Shown piece by piece: positions 25,448 through 33,955 of a DNA stretch of 64,000 bases. The notes under the pieces are model-generated. The model searched no databases and was not told the origin of the DNA. It saw only the letters and a list, made by a program, of their open reading frames with translations. This stretch comes from Oscillospiraceae bacterium (GTDB taxonomy: Bacteria; Bacillota; Clostridia; Oscillospirales; Acutalibacteraceae), in contig JAIRPV010000041.1 of NCBI GenBank assembly GCA_031256825.1, positions 1-64,000 on the forward strand, read 5' to 3'. The first letter of the stretch is position 1. Each line of letters begins with the position of its first letter. The position numbers and the translations under genes were made by a program.

Positions 25448-25470
25448 CTCAGGATGACGGAGGTGTAGAC

Positions 25471-26385
25471 ATGGGTTTGGACAAAAGCGCGCTGCTTGCC
25501 GCCTTGCCTGAAAAAGCGGAGCGATACCTTGGCAAAATGCCTGCCGCGCTCAAGAGCCTGGGCGGAGGATCGTTTGGCAAGGCCTTCCGGCTGGACTTCC
25601 CCGACGGGGAACGACTGGTCATCAAGGCCTACCGCGTGGAGGGAATGAACGAAACGGAGGCCTTTCAGCTGCGGTTGCTGGGGAGCCATACCCATGTGCC
25701 CATGCCGCAGGTGCTCTTCACGGCGGAAAACCTGCTGGGCATGAGTTATATCGAGGGCCATGACGTGCTGACCGGGCCGGGATTTCTCTTAAAAGCAAAG
25801 GCGCTGCGGCAGCGGTTTGCCGAGGCTGTAATTGATGGCATGCTGCCCTGGCACGACACGGAAGGCCCGGCATTTGGCTATGTGACCGGGCCGAACCACA
25901 AGACATGGCCGGAATTTTATCGAACTATTGTGGATGAAGTGATAGCGGCTCTGCCAACGCTGGGCATTGCCCAGAAGCAGAAGGACAGCATCTATGCCGC
26001 GACGGAGCGCTTTGGCGATATCGTATGGTACGACGGTACGCCGCGATTGATCCATGGGGATCTGAATGTGATGAATATCATGGCGGATCCGAAGACATTC
26101 CGGCTCACCGGATTCATCGACCCATTCAATTCCATGTGGGCGGATCCGGAATATGATTTGTTCCAGTTGAATTTGCTGACAGGAAAGCGCTTTGGGCTGC
26201 TGGGCAGCTACCAGGCCAAACGGCGGACGAGCGGGCGCTGCGAATTAAAAATCGCCTACTATGCCGCAGTCAACGAAGCTTTGGCGTACCTGCGCTCCGG
26301 CATAAAATTTGAGCTAAACCATATTATTTGCGATCGGCGCCTGCGCAGAGAAATGCAGCGCGCGGGAATGAAAACTGAGATTTAA
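25471..26385 (+). CDS. Phosphotransferase of the aminoglycoside/fructosamine kinase fold
   Basis: 304 residues from ATG 25471 (GGAGGTG upstream). 'GGGSFGKAFRLDFPDGERLVIKAY' is the N-lobe nucleotide loop and Lys, 'HGDLNVMNIM' near residue 199 the catalytic loop, and 'IDPFNSMWADPEYDLFQL' the metal-binding Asp region. That is the APH/fructosamine kinase pattern. The substrate is unknown. Its position inside a glutamate synthase operon suggests a small amine, sugar-amine or related metabolite rather than an antibiotic. Confidence 0.75.
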   Translation: MGLDKSALLAALPEKAERYLGKMPAALKSLGGGSFGKAFRLDFPDGERLVIKAYRVEGMNETEAFQLRLLGSHTHVPMPQVLFTAENLLGMSYIEGHDVLTGPGFLLKAKALRQRFAEAVIDGMLPWHDTEGPAFGYVTGPNHKTWPEFYRTIVDEVIAALPTLGIAQKQKDSIYAATERFGDIVWYDGTPRLIHGDLNVMNIMADPKTFRLTGFIDPFNSMWADPEYDLFQLNLLTGKRFGLLGSYQAKRRTSGRCELKIAYYAAVNEALAYLRSGIKFELNHIICDRRLRREMQRAGMKTEI

Positions 26386-26415
26386 AATTTAAACATCTAT
26401 CATCGGAGGCTCCCA

Positions 26416-27918
26416 ATGGATTTATATGTACACCCCCGGTTTGAGGTGCTGCGCAGCGAGAAGAAGTGCATCTGCTGCCGCGTATGCGAACGACAATGCG
26501 CCAACGGCGCCCATGGGTACGACGAAAGCGCGGGCACGATGGAAAGCTACGACGAAAAATGCGTCAACTGCCACCGCTGTGTGGCGCTGTGCCCAACAAA
26601 AGCGCTGAAGATTGCGGAAACAAGCCATAGCTTCCGCCAGAACGCCAACTGGAGCGGTCATACCATCCAGGAGCTTTACTTACAGGCCAATACCGGCGGC
26701 GTTTTGCTCAGTTCCATGGGCAATCCGCGCCCGCTGCCCAGCTATTTCGATCGCATTCTGCTCAACGCCAGCCAGGTCACCAACCCTTCCATCGATCCGC
26801 TGCGCGAACCGATGGAGACGCGCACGTTCCTTGGCAAAAAAAACCAGACGGTGACGCGCGACACGCGCGGCCGCCTCAAGGATAACATGGGCGCACAGCT
26901 GGAACTGCGCGCGCCGATCATGTTTTCGGCGATGAGTTTGGGCTCTATCAGCTATAACGCTCATGCGAGCCTTGCCAACGCGGCCAGGGAACTGGGTATT
27001 TTCTACAACTGCGGCGAAGGCGGGCTCCACAAAGATTTTTACAAGTATGGCCCCAATACGATTGTGCAGGTGGCCTCGGGCCGTTTTGGCGTGCACCAGC
27101 CCTATCTGATGGCGGGCGCGGCGGTTGAAATCAAAATGGGCCAGGGGGCCAAGCCCGGCATTGGCGGGCACTTGCCCGGGCATAAAAATATGGGCCAAAT
27201 TGCCGCCACGCGTATGACTCCGGAGGGCTCCGACGCAATTTCTCCCGCCCCGCATCACGATATTTATTCTATTGAGGATTTGCGCCAGTTGGTATACTCC
27301 TTAAAAGAGGCCACAGGCAACACAAAGCCGATTATTGTAAAGATTGCCGCCGTGCACAACGTTGCCGCTATCGCCAGCGGCGTGGCCCGCTCTGGCGCAG
27401 ACATTATTGCCATCGATGGGTTCCGCGGCGGAACGGGCGCGGCGCCCACCAGAATCCGCGACAACGTGGGGATTCCCATTGAGCTGGCGCTGGCGAGCGT
27501 GGATCAAAAGCTGCGCGACGAAGGGATCCGCAGCGATGTGTCGCTGGTTGTGGGCGGCAGCATCCGTTCGAGCACCGACTGGGTGAAGGCCATTGCCTTG
27601 GGGGCTGACGCGTGTTATATCGCCACCGGGGCGCTGCTGGCGCTGGGCTGCCATTTGTGCCGCAGCTGCCACACCAACCTGTGCAACTGGGGCATTGCCA
27701 CGCAGCGGCCCGATCTGGTGCGCCGCCTGAACCCCGAAATTGGCGCGGAGCATCTGGTGAACCTGATCAAGGCCTGGCAGCACGAACTGCGCGAAATTAT
27801 GGGCGGCATGGGCATCAACTCCGTCGAGGCCCTGCGCGGCAACCGGCTCATGCTGCGCGGCGTGGGCATGACCCGGGAAGAGCTGGATATTTTGGGGATC
27901 AAGCATGCGGGACTTTAG
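26416..27918 (+). CDS. Archaeal-type glutamate synthase, FMN/[4Fe-4S] subunit
   Basis: 500 residues. Residues ~15-70 hold two ferredoxin-like clusters (C-x2-C-x2-C-x3-C types, 'CICCRVCERQC' and 'CVNCHRCVALCP'). From ~165 the FMN-binding glutamate synthase barrel follows with 'SAMSLGSISYNAH', 'GEGGLHKDFY', 'KPGIGGHLPG', 'GFRGGTGAAPTR' and 'GGSIRSSTDW'. It also has a C-x2-C-x3-C cluster motif in 'CHLCRSCHTNLC', as in GltB. It lacks the glutaminase and GXGXG domains, which are separate genes here (24368 and 30224). It should reduce 2-oxoglutarate plus ammonia to glutamate using electrons from the neighbouring ferredoxin and flavoprotein. Confidence 0.92.
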   Translation: MDLYVHPRFEVLRSEKKCICCRVCERQCANGAHGYDESAGTMESYDEKCVNCHRCVALCPTKALKIAETSHSFRQNANWSGHTIQELYLQANTGGVLLSSMGNPRPLPSYFDRILLNASQVTNPSIDPLREPMETRTFLGKKNQTVTRDTRGRLKDNMGAQLELRAPIMFSAMSLGSISYNAHASLANAARELGIFYNCGEGGLHKDFYKYGPNTIVQVASGRFGVHQPYLMAGAAVEIKMGQGAKPGIGGHLPGHKNMGQIAATRMTPEGSDAISPAPHHDIYSIEDLRQLVYSLKEATGNTKPIIVKIAAVHNVAAIASGVARSGADIIAIDGFRGGTGAAPTRIRDNVGIPIELALASVDQKLRDEGIRSDVSLVVGGSIRSSTDWVKAIALGADACYIATGALLALGCHLCRSCHTNLCNWGIATQRPDLVRRLNPEIGAEHLVNLIKAWQHELREIMGGMGINSVEALRGNRLMLRGVGMTREELDILGIKHAGL

Positions 27919-27938
27919 AAAAAAGCGGGGCTTTTAAC

Positions 27939-28502
27939 ATGACACTGGAAACCGAACGGCTGCTGTTGCGGCCCTACGAACTGGACGACGCGCCGGCGGT
28001 GCATGCCTATGCGGGCGCGCCGGAAAACGTGTGTTACATGGCCTGGGCGCCGAATGCGTCGCTGGAGGCCACCCGGGAGGTGGTGCAAAGCTTCCTGGCG
28101 CAAGCGGAAAAAGAACCCCGGCTAAACTACGACTTTGCGGTGACCCTGCGAAACGGCGGCCAGCTCATTGGCGGCTGCGGGATCTATTTGCAAACCGCTT
28201 GGTTTGGCCCGCCCTTTGAGGGAGAGCTGGGCTGGATTTTACACCGGGATCATTGGAAACAGGGCTACGGCACGGAGCTGGCGCGGGCGCTTGTCCGCTT
28301 TGGATTTGAAACGCTGAAGCTGCACCGGATCACAGCGCCCTGCTACGCGGAAAACTACGGTTCCTATCGCATCATGGAAAACGCGGGGCTTTCACTGGAA
28401 TGCATCCGCCGCCAGGCCATCCGCGATCGCGACGGCAACTGGAACGACAGGCGAGAGTACGCGATCTTAGAGGACGAATGGAACACTGCACAGGAAGGGT
28501 GA
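27939..28502 (+). CDS. GNAT-family N-acetyltransferase (RimJ/RimL type)
   Basis: 187 residues from ATG 27939. 'LETERLLLRPYELDDAPAVHAYA' opens the protein, then 'GELGWILHRDHWKQGYGTELARALVRFGF' forms the acetyl-CoA binding motif A (Q-G-Y-G-T). 'ENYGSYRIMENAGL' follows. This is the usual RimJ/RimL layout; the target (N-terminus, amino acid or drug) is unknown. Its SD is weak (GCGGGG). It lies 20 bp after the FMN subunit and 4 bp before the ferredoxin gene, so it belongs to the glutamate synthase transcript. Confidence 0.85.
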   Translation: MTLETERLLLRPYELDDAPAVHAYAGAPENVCYMAWAPNASLEATREVVQSFLAQAEKEPRLNYDFAVTLRNGGQLIGGCGIYLQTAWFGPPFEGELGWILHRDHWKQGYGTELARALVRFGFETLKLHRITAPCYAENYGSYRIMENAGLSLECIRRQAIRDRDGNWNDRREYAILEDEWNTAQEG

Positions 28503-28506
28503 CAGA

Positions 28507-28968
28507 ATGAAACGAATTTTTGCCCGCGAAGAGTGGTGCCTGGCGTGCCACCTTTGCGAATATCATTGCGCCAACGCGAATTTGCCCCACAAAGAAGGCG
28601 GCAATTTTAATGCGGAAATGGCGCGCAACCTGAAAGGCAGGGCCATCCGTCCGCGCATTCGCGTGGAAGAGGATGACCGGGTGCACTTCGCGTTGTCGTG
28701 CCGGCACTGCGACGAGCCCGCGTGCAAAAAAAGCTGCATTTCCGGGGCAATTTCAATGATAAACGGAGTCGTTTGCATCGATCGGGATAAGTGCGTGGGC
28801 TGCTATACCTGCATTTTGGCCTGCCCCTATGGCACCATTGTGCCGAGCGACGACGGGCATGCCGCGCAAAAATGCGAGCTATGTATGCAAAATTCTTGCG
28901 GCGAGCCCGCCTGCGTGGCGCATTGCCCGAACCGGGCGATTGTCTATGAGGAGGTATTGGACGAATGA
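28507..28968 (+). CDS. HycB/CooF-like polyferredoxin
   Basis: 153 residues with four Cys clusters typical of 4x[4Fe-4S] electron carriers: 'CLACHLCEYHC' at the N-terminus, 'CRHCDEPACKKSC', 'CVGCYTCILACP' and 'CELCMQNSCGEPACVAHCP'. It probably passes electrons between the FAD protein encoded next (4-bp overlap) and the FMN subunit of glutamate synthase. Cytoplasmic; no signal peptide. Confidence 0.88.
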   Translation: MKRIFAREEWCLACHLCEYHCANANLPHKEGGNFNAEMARNLKGRAIRPRIRVEEDDRVHFALSCRHCDEPACKKSCISGAISMINGVVCIDRDKCVGCYTCILACPYGTIVPSDDGHAAQKCELCMQNSCGEPACVAHCPNRAIVYEEVLDE

Positions 28969-30227
28969 AGCATGTGATCATCGGCAATTCTGCCGGGGCA
29001 ATCGGTTGCATTGAGGCCATCCGGCACGAGAACACAGAAGACGAGATTGTTGTTATTGCTTCCGAACCCCATCATACCTATGGCCGCCCGCTGATTTCGT
29101 ATTATCTGGAGGGGCGCACCGACCGGCAGCGCATGAAATACCGGGCGGATGATTTCTATGAAAAAAATTGCGTGCAAACAATGCTGGGCGAAACGGTTAC
29201 AAAGATTTTGCCGGAAGAAAAAAAAGTGGCGCTGCAAAGCGGCGATCTGGTCAGCTACGACAAACTGCTGGTGGCAACCGGGTCTTCCCCTGTGATTTTT
29301 CCCGCCGAGGGGCTAGAGTTGGTGAAGGATATCACCACATTCACAACGCTCGACGACGCGGAATATCTGCTAGAACGCGTGAATGCCGATGCGCGCGTGT
29401 TCATCGTGGGCGCGGGGCTTATTGGTCTTAAGTGCGCCGAGGGGCTGCGGGCGCTGACAGAGCACATCACCGTTTGTGATTTGGCGCCCCGGGTGCTCAG
29501 TTCTATTTTGCCGGAACAGCCCGCGCGGATCATGCGGGAGCACCTGGAGGCCCATGGGCTGAAATTTTGCCTGGGCACGGGCGTGCAGCGGTTCAGCGTT
29601 GCCGAGAGGGGTTATGTGGCGTTGCTGCAAAGCGGCGAACCCATTGCCTTTGATCTGCTGGTTTACGCCGCGGGCGTGCGCCCGAACACTGGATTGATAA
29701 AGGACGCGGGCGGCGAAGTGAACCGGGGAATCCTCGTGGACGAATACGGCCGCACAAACTTGCCGGATATCTATGCCGCAGGGGACTGCACAGAAGCGGT
29801 TGACGTTTGCACGGGCGCGCGCAAGATCATGGCGCTGTTGCCCAACGCCTATTTTCAGGGCGAGGCGGCGGGGCGCCATATGGCGGGCCTGGCGGCCGAA
29901 CATACGCCGCTGATTCCCGAAAACGCCATCGGCTTCTTCGGCAAGCACATCTTATCCGCCGGGATATATCCGGAAGCGCTGACGCCGCAGGAAGAGAATA
30001 CGGAAGAATATTACAAATGCTTTTATTTTGACGAAGCCGAAGGAAAGCTGCGGGGCTATATTTTGATCGAAGGGTTTGCGCGCGCCGGCATTTATACGGC
30101 GCTTGTGCGCGACGGCACAAAACTGCGGCCTGCCCAGTGGGAACGGCTGCGGCGCGAACCGGGCCTGCTGGCGTTCGATATCATGACCCGGGCCAAAATA
30201 CTGCGGAAGAAGGTGGGCGCAAAATGA
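28965..30227 (+). CDS. FAD-dependent NAD(P)H oxidoreductase, probable electron-input subunit of glutamate synthase
   Basis: 420 residues. N-terminal 'IIGNSAGAIGCIEAIR' (FAD), central 'VFIVGAGLIGLKCAEGL' (NAD(P)H) and 'NLPDIYAAGDCTEA' (second FAD motif) define a two-dinucleotide-binding flavoprotein of the rubredoxin/nitrite reductase-like class. A C-terminal ~90-residue domain follows. It takes the place of GltD. ATGA overlaps on both sides link it tightly to the ferredoxin and GXGXG genes. Confidence 0.88.
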   Translation: MKHVIIGNSAGAIGCIEAIRHENTEDEIVVIASEPHHTYGRPLISYYLEGRTDRQRMKYRADDFYEKNCVQTMLGETVTKILPEEKKVALQSGDLVSYDKLLVATGSSPVIFPAEGLELVKDITTFTTLDDAEYLLERVNADARVFIVGAGLIGLKCAEGLRALTEHITVCDLAPRVLSSILPEQPARIMREHLEAHGLKFCLGTGVQRFSVAERGYVALLQSGEPIAFDLLVYAAGVRPNTGLIKDAGGEVNRGILVDEYGRTNLPDIYAAGDCTEAVDVCTGARKIMALLPNAYFQGEAAGRHMAGLAAEHTPLIPENAIGFFGKHILSAGIYPEALTPQEENTEEYYKCFYFDEAEGKLRGYILIEGFARAGIYTALVRDGTKLRPAQWERLRREPGLLAFDIMTRAKILRKKVGAK

Positions 30228-30955
30228 CGACAATCGACGCGAAGGCGCTGCATTTTTCGCAGCTGGGCGAAAGTTTGCGCGCGCTGGCCGGGCAGGAAGT
30301 GCAAGTCAAAAACTGCCTGGGCCACCGGTATATCGGCGCGGGCATTTCTGGTATCTCTATCGACATCGATGGCATTCCCGGCAACGCGCTGGGGGCGTAT
30401 CTGCTGGAAGGCAGCACAATTGTGACCCGCGGCAACGCGCAGGACGCCACGGGCGACACCATGTCCGGCGGCTCCATTGTGATCCATGGTTCCACGGGCG
30501 ACGCTGTGGGCTACGGTATGCGCGGCGGCAGCATTTTTGTCAAGGGCAACGCGGGTTACCGCGCGGGGATCCACATGAAGGAGTTCGGCGAAAAATGCCC
30601 GAAGCTGGTCATCGGTGGGAAAGCGGGCGATTTTCTGGGAGAATACCAGGCCGGGGGAATCATTGTTGTGCTGGGGCTGAACGCGAAGCAGGGCGAACCC
30701 TGCGTGGGTCGGTTTTGCGGCACAGGGCAGCATGGCGGCAAGATTTTTTTGCGGGGTGGCATTGTTCCCAACGAACTGCCGCCGCAGGTTTTTGTAAAGC
30801 AGACGGAGCCGGAAGATCTGGAACCAATCGTTCCCTTGCTGGAGCAATACGCCGCGACGTTCGGGGTTGATCTGGGCATGCTGAAGAGTTCTCCTTATTT
30901 GCTGCTCACGCCCAATAGCGCGAACCCTTATCAGTCGCTATATGCGCAATACTGA
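30224..30955 (+). CDS. Glutamate synthase GXGXG-domain subunit
   Basis: 243 residues from ATG 30224. Repeated Gly-rich turns ('SGISIDIDGIPGNALG', 'GNAQDATGDTMSGGSIVIHGSTGDAVGYGMRGG', split here by context, and 'GNAGYRAGIHM') form the right-handed beta-helix of the GltB C-terminal domain. In archaeal-type enzymes it is a stand-alone structural subunit. It ends the operon, just before a strong terminator. Confidence 0.9.
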   Translation: MTTIDAKALHFSQLGESLRALAGQEVQVKNCLGHRYIGAGISGISIDIDGIPGNALGAYLLEGSTIVTRGNAQDATGDTMSGGSIVIHGSTGDAVGYGMRGGSIFVKGNAGYRAGIHMKEFGEKCPKLVIGGKAGDFLGEYQAGGIIVVLGLNAKQGEPCVGRFCGTGQHGGKIFLRGGIVPNELPPQVFVKQTEPEDLEPIVPLLEQYAATFGVDLGMLKSSPYLLLTPNSANPYQSLYAQY

Positions 30956-30987
30956 GCCGGCGGGCTTGCCGCATGATACAAATATGA

Positions 30988-31017
30988 CAGGGGCGCCAGA
31001 ACGGCGCCCCTGTTTTT
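30988..31017 (+). terminator. Intrinsic terminator of the glutamate synthase operon
   Basis: 10-bp perfect GC-rich stem (CAGGGGCGCC with its complement), 5-nt loop, then TTTTT at 31013-31017. Confidence 0.92.
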
Positions 31018-31032
31018 GCTAATAGGAATTGC

Positions 31033-32172
31033 TTATTCCGCTTGCGCGGGTTTTGTCGGCGCATCCTTCGCGTTTTCGATGACGAAATCCATCACCTTTT
31101 CGAACATCAGATTTCGGATGACCCTTCCCTTGCCGCCCATTTGCGCATAGAGATCGTCATCGGTGACAGTAGCATCGCCGCCGCGCTGGGGATCCAGATA
31201 TTCCTTCAAATCGCTGTCGGAAACCTTGAGATTTTCTTGCTGCGCCACGGCAAATACGAACAACTCGTATTTCAGGTAGTCGTCAATGTCTTCTTCGGTG
31301 TAGTTATTGGCCTCCATAAAGGCTTGGCGGGTTTGGCCGCTTTGCACAGCCGCGTCGTCGAGGGAGGCAAGCTGCAATTGCTTTTCTTTTTGCGGGATTT
31401 TCTTTACGCTGGCGTTGCCAAAGGCTTTTTCAAAGGCCGCGTTGCGCGCCAGAGAGTAATGTATGAAGCTCTTGAGCTGCTCAATGGTCAGGTATTGCCC
31501 CTGTGTGAGCTGTGCTACCGCATTGTCGGTGACGTCGCCGGCGTCAATTGTTTCAACCGAGCCGAACGCGCGCACAAGGCAATGGAAGGTGATGGGTTTG
31601 CCCGCGAGAGAAGCTTCCTGGTAGTCCGCAGGGAATGTGACGTTTACGTCAAAGGCTTCCCCTCGGGGCTTTCCAACAATTTGCTCCTCAAAGCCGGGGA
31701 TAAAACTGCCGCTGCCAATTTCGAGCTGAAAATACTTCGCCTTCATGGAGGCCAGAACATCGGCCGAGAGGCCCTTGCCTTCGCCTTCAAAATCGAGCAG
31801 CACAGTGTCGCCGTTTTCAACTTTTGTTTTGGAAACGTCGTCTTTGACCAGCTGCGCTTCGCTGAAATATCCCTCAAACTGACTGGTCTCATCCGCGGCC
31901 GATACCTCGACCGTCAAATCCTTGTAGTCTCCCAGAGTGATGTAATCGCTCATTTTGTAATCCGCATAGGGCTCGCCTTCGTCCAGGATCTTTTTTTCGG
32001 GCAGCTGGATGATCCCTTTGGCAAACAATACGCCAACCGTTACCGCTGCGCAAACCAAAAGGCCCGCCGCGAACGCGAGCGCCAAGCCCAGAACCTTGTT
32101 CTGCTTTTTTGGCTTCGCTTTTTTCTGCGGCTGCGGTGTTACCTGTTCCGGTTTGGCTTTCTTCTGTCCCAT
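31033..32172 (-). CDS. Membrane-anchored FKBP-type prolyl isomerase, trigger-factor-like
   Basis: 379 residues. A Lys/Gln-rich cytoplasmic start is followed by one transmembrane helix (residues ~27-51), so the rest is extracytoplasmic. Residues ~115-215 contain the FKBP core: 'NGDTVLLDFEG', 'IGSGSFIPGFEEQIVG', 'FPADYQ...LAGK', the arrangement used by trigger factor. The Glu/Lys/Gln-rich helical C-terminus (220-370) resembles trigger factor's chaperone arms. I infer a foldase for exported proteins, analogous in place to PrsA. The 5' UTR is about 95 nt and holds a heptamer-phased inverted repeat. Confidence 0.8.
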   Translation of the reverse strand: MGQKKAKPEQVTPQPQKKAKPKKQNKVLGLALAFAAGLLVCAAVTVGVLFAKGIIQLPEKKILDEGEPYADYKMSDYITLGDYKDLTVEVSAADETSQFEGYFSEAQLVKDDVSKTKVENGDTVLLDFEGEGKGLSADVLASMKAKYFQLEIGSGSFIPGFEEQIVGKPRGEAFDVNVTFPADYQEASLAGKPITFHCLVRAFGSVETIDAGDVTDNAVAQLTQGQYLTIEQLKSFIHYSLARNAAFEKAFGNASVKKIPQKEKQLQLASLDDAAVQSGQTRQAFMEANNYTEEDIDDYLKYELFVFAVAQQENLKVSDSDLKEYLDPQRGGDATVTDDDLYAQMGGKGRVIRNLMFEKVMDFVIENAKDAPTKPAQAE

Positions 32173-32187
32173 TCACTGGCACCTCCG

Positions 32188-32265
32188 TGTTAGATTTCAG
32201 ACAATAGACTTTAGACGTTAGATGCGCGTTACCTCATCTAAAGATCTAATGCCTAACATCTAAAT
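32188..32265. repeat. Heptamer-phased inverted repeat in the FKBP-gene 5' UTR
   Basis: The left arm, 32188-32222, is five consecutive 7-mers ending in AGA (such as CTTTAGA and CGTTAGA). The right arm, 32237-32265, has four YCTNNNN 7-mers with one extra base. The arms can pair (TTAGATG with CATCTAA at the core). Same class as the lexA leader repeat. Confidence 0.72.
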
Positions 32266-32268
32266 GAC

Positions 32269-32297
32269 AGTATACCATATTTTTTTACATTTGGCAA
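32269..32297 (-). promoter_or_regulatory. Promoter of the membrane FKBP gene
   Basis: TTGCCA and TATACT on the minus strand with 17-bp spacing, directly upstream of the heptamer repeat. Confidence 0.75.
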
Positions 32298-32327
32298 GGG
32301 GGCGCGCGCGATTAATTTTTTGTTTTT

Positions 32328-33899
32328 TCAATACCAAATCCAGCCGAACAGGAAGATGAGGATCAGCCATTGCCACCAGGCGTATTTGACGGTCACTGTG
32401 CAATGGGAGGGCGTGCCGTAGAGATCGGTGACGGTGACAACAGCCGTGCCGCGCCCCAGCGCTTGCAGGCTGCCGTTGTCGGGGTCAACTTTCACGATCT
32501 TTGGGTTGCTGCTGCTCCAGCGCAGGGGCCGCGCGCCGTCGTCGGCGCTCAGGCTGTTTGTTTCTTTGTAGCGCAGGGTCAGCGTTGCTTTGCTGATGCG
32601 CGGCGGGGGAACGGGCAGCCAGATGCGGCCCACTTCAACTTCGATTTCGTCATCGTCAGCGACTGGCACAACATAACCGCCCTCGGGCGTGCGGCGCTCG
32701 AAGACATAACCTTGCGCGGGGTCGATCGGATCGGCGAAGGCCAGCAACTCTTCGTTGGATGGCACCTGCGCGCTAAAATCCGCGCCCGTCCACAAATCAA
32801 GCGTTGCTACGGCAATGCGCTGCTGGGCGCCGCGCGCATCGGTCAGATACAGATAGACGCGCACAGGCCTTGGCCGAAAGACGGCGATCAGGTGCAGCTG
32901 CGCTTCTGTCAGAGGCTCGTTTTCGCCGACGAGCGCGCAGCTGGCGGGATTTGCCTCGTAGTCGGTCTGCCTGGCCCAGCCTGCGAAGACGTAGCCGATT
33001 TGCGCCGCCGGGACGGGCAGGCGGCCTTGCAGCTGCGCCAGGGTTGTGCCCTGGGGCAGGTTGCGCAGCGCCTGCGGACCGCTGAGCGCGCCGTTTTGGC
33101 CTGCGTCAAACACGAGCCGCACGGGGTTGGCAACGGCGGCTTCTATGGGGAATTCCAGCGGGGCAGAAAGCGAAACGGTGGTGATTTCGCTGCGATCGCT
33201 GGTGGGGTTTGTGCAATAATACATGCCGGCGTTGGGCTGCGTTTCGGTGCGCAGCGCTTCGGTATGAAAGAGCACTTCGCCGCTCTGGCCAATGGGCGCA
33301 GTGGCCTTCACACGCAGCGCGAAGCGGAAAAAGAGCGCGTCGGCGCTTGCCGTCGCCTGCGGCGTGTTGACGGCGTCGTAGGGATTTTTCAGAGCGATGG
33401 CGGCGTAATTTGCCCGTGCGGGCAGAAGATTGCCAGCGGAATCTTTCCACGCAGGGGGGAAATCCGCCGGGTTTGGAACATTCACATCGCCCAGCGGCGC
33501 GCCGATTTGATTCAGTGGATGCGAGCCGTTGAGCGCAAGATACTCTTCTATTCCCTCGCCCTGCACGGAAAGCGCAGCTGTGCCGCCGTTCGGCTCCGGC
33601 TCAAAAATATCCGCGTTGTAATAGACAATGGTATAATTGGCATAAATGGGCAAGGTGGTTTTGGCGTAGACCGCCAGCCGCAGCACGTCGCCCGGAGCCA
33701 GCGCTTCGCCGTTGGTCAGTTCCTCCGGCTTGAGCGTAAGGGCAACCGCAGCCGCCTCTTCCGCTGCTTCGGCCGCAGCGCTTTCAGCGGATTGCGGCGC
33801 GGCAAGCCAGTCGAACAGCGACAGCGCGGAAGGCAGCACCATACCCAGCGCCATCAGCAGCGCTGCCAAAGCAAGAATGGCCCACAGTTTTTTGCGCAT
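32328..33899 (-). CDS. Secreted InlB-repeat/Big-domain protein with aromatic C-terminal tail
   Basis: 523 residues with a Sec-type hydrophobic start (residues 5-28) followed by an Ala/Glu-rich segment. Residues ~55-255 look like a cohesin-like beta domain. About 256-335 resembles an InlB/Flg_new repeat ('VRLVFDAGQNGALSG...YVFAGWA'). Residues ~425-500 are a Big_2-type domain with 'LRWSSSNPKIVKVDPDNGSLQALGRGTAVVTVT'-like pattern. The end is W-W-Q-W, seven hydrophobic residues and GWIWY, aligned without gaps to the two tail proteins at the start of the window. It follows the cysteine-peptidase-like gene by 56 bp, probably in one transcript. Role unknown; surface display is inferred. Confidence 0.82.
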   Translation of the reverse strand: MRKKLWAILALAALLMALGMVLPSALSLFDWLAAPQSAESAAAEAAEEAAAVALTLKPEELTNGEALAPGDVLRLAVYAKTTLPIYANYTIVYYNADIFEPEPNGGTAALSVQGEGIEEYLALNGSHPLNQIGAPLGDVNVPNPADFPPAWKDSAGNLLPARANYAAIALKNPYDAVNTPQATASADALFFRFALRVKATAPIGQSGEVLFHTEALRTETQPNAGMYYCTNPTSDRSEITTVSLSAPLEFPIEAAVANPVRLVFDAGQNGALSGPQALRNLPQGTTLAQLQGRLPVPAAQIGYVFAGWARQTDYEANPASCALVGENEPLTEAQLHLIAVFRPRPVRVYLYLTDARGAQQRIAVATLDLWTGADFSAQVPSNEELLAFADPIDPAQGYVFERRTPEGGYVVPVADDDEIEVEVGRIWLPVPPPRISKATLTLRYKETNSLSADDGARPLRWSSSNPKIVKVDPDNGSLQALGRGTAVVTVTDLYGTPSHCTVTVKYAWWQWLILIFLFGWIWY

Positions 33900-33917
33900 G
33901 GAATACCCCTATCTAGC

Positions 33918-33945
33918 CGTTGGTGAGAAGGCGTTAGGAATGGAG
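33918..33945 (-). repeat. Short heptamer block upstream of the tail-protein gene
   Basis: Four 7-bp-phased units between the cysteine-peptidase-like gene and its downstream neighbour, including GAGAAGG and CGTTAGG. It is a weaker copy of the dispersed family. Confidence 0.5.
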
Positions 33946-33955
33946 AGGAGACATT

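Noticed and set aside
32370-33926. Long plus-strand open frame opposite the tail protein gene
   Set aside because: No SD, no recognizable domain and shadow-type composition; the minus-strand gene has a signal peptide, domains and the shared tail.
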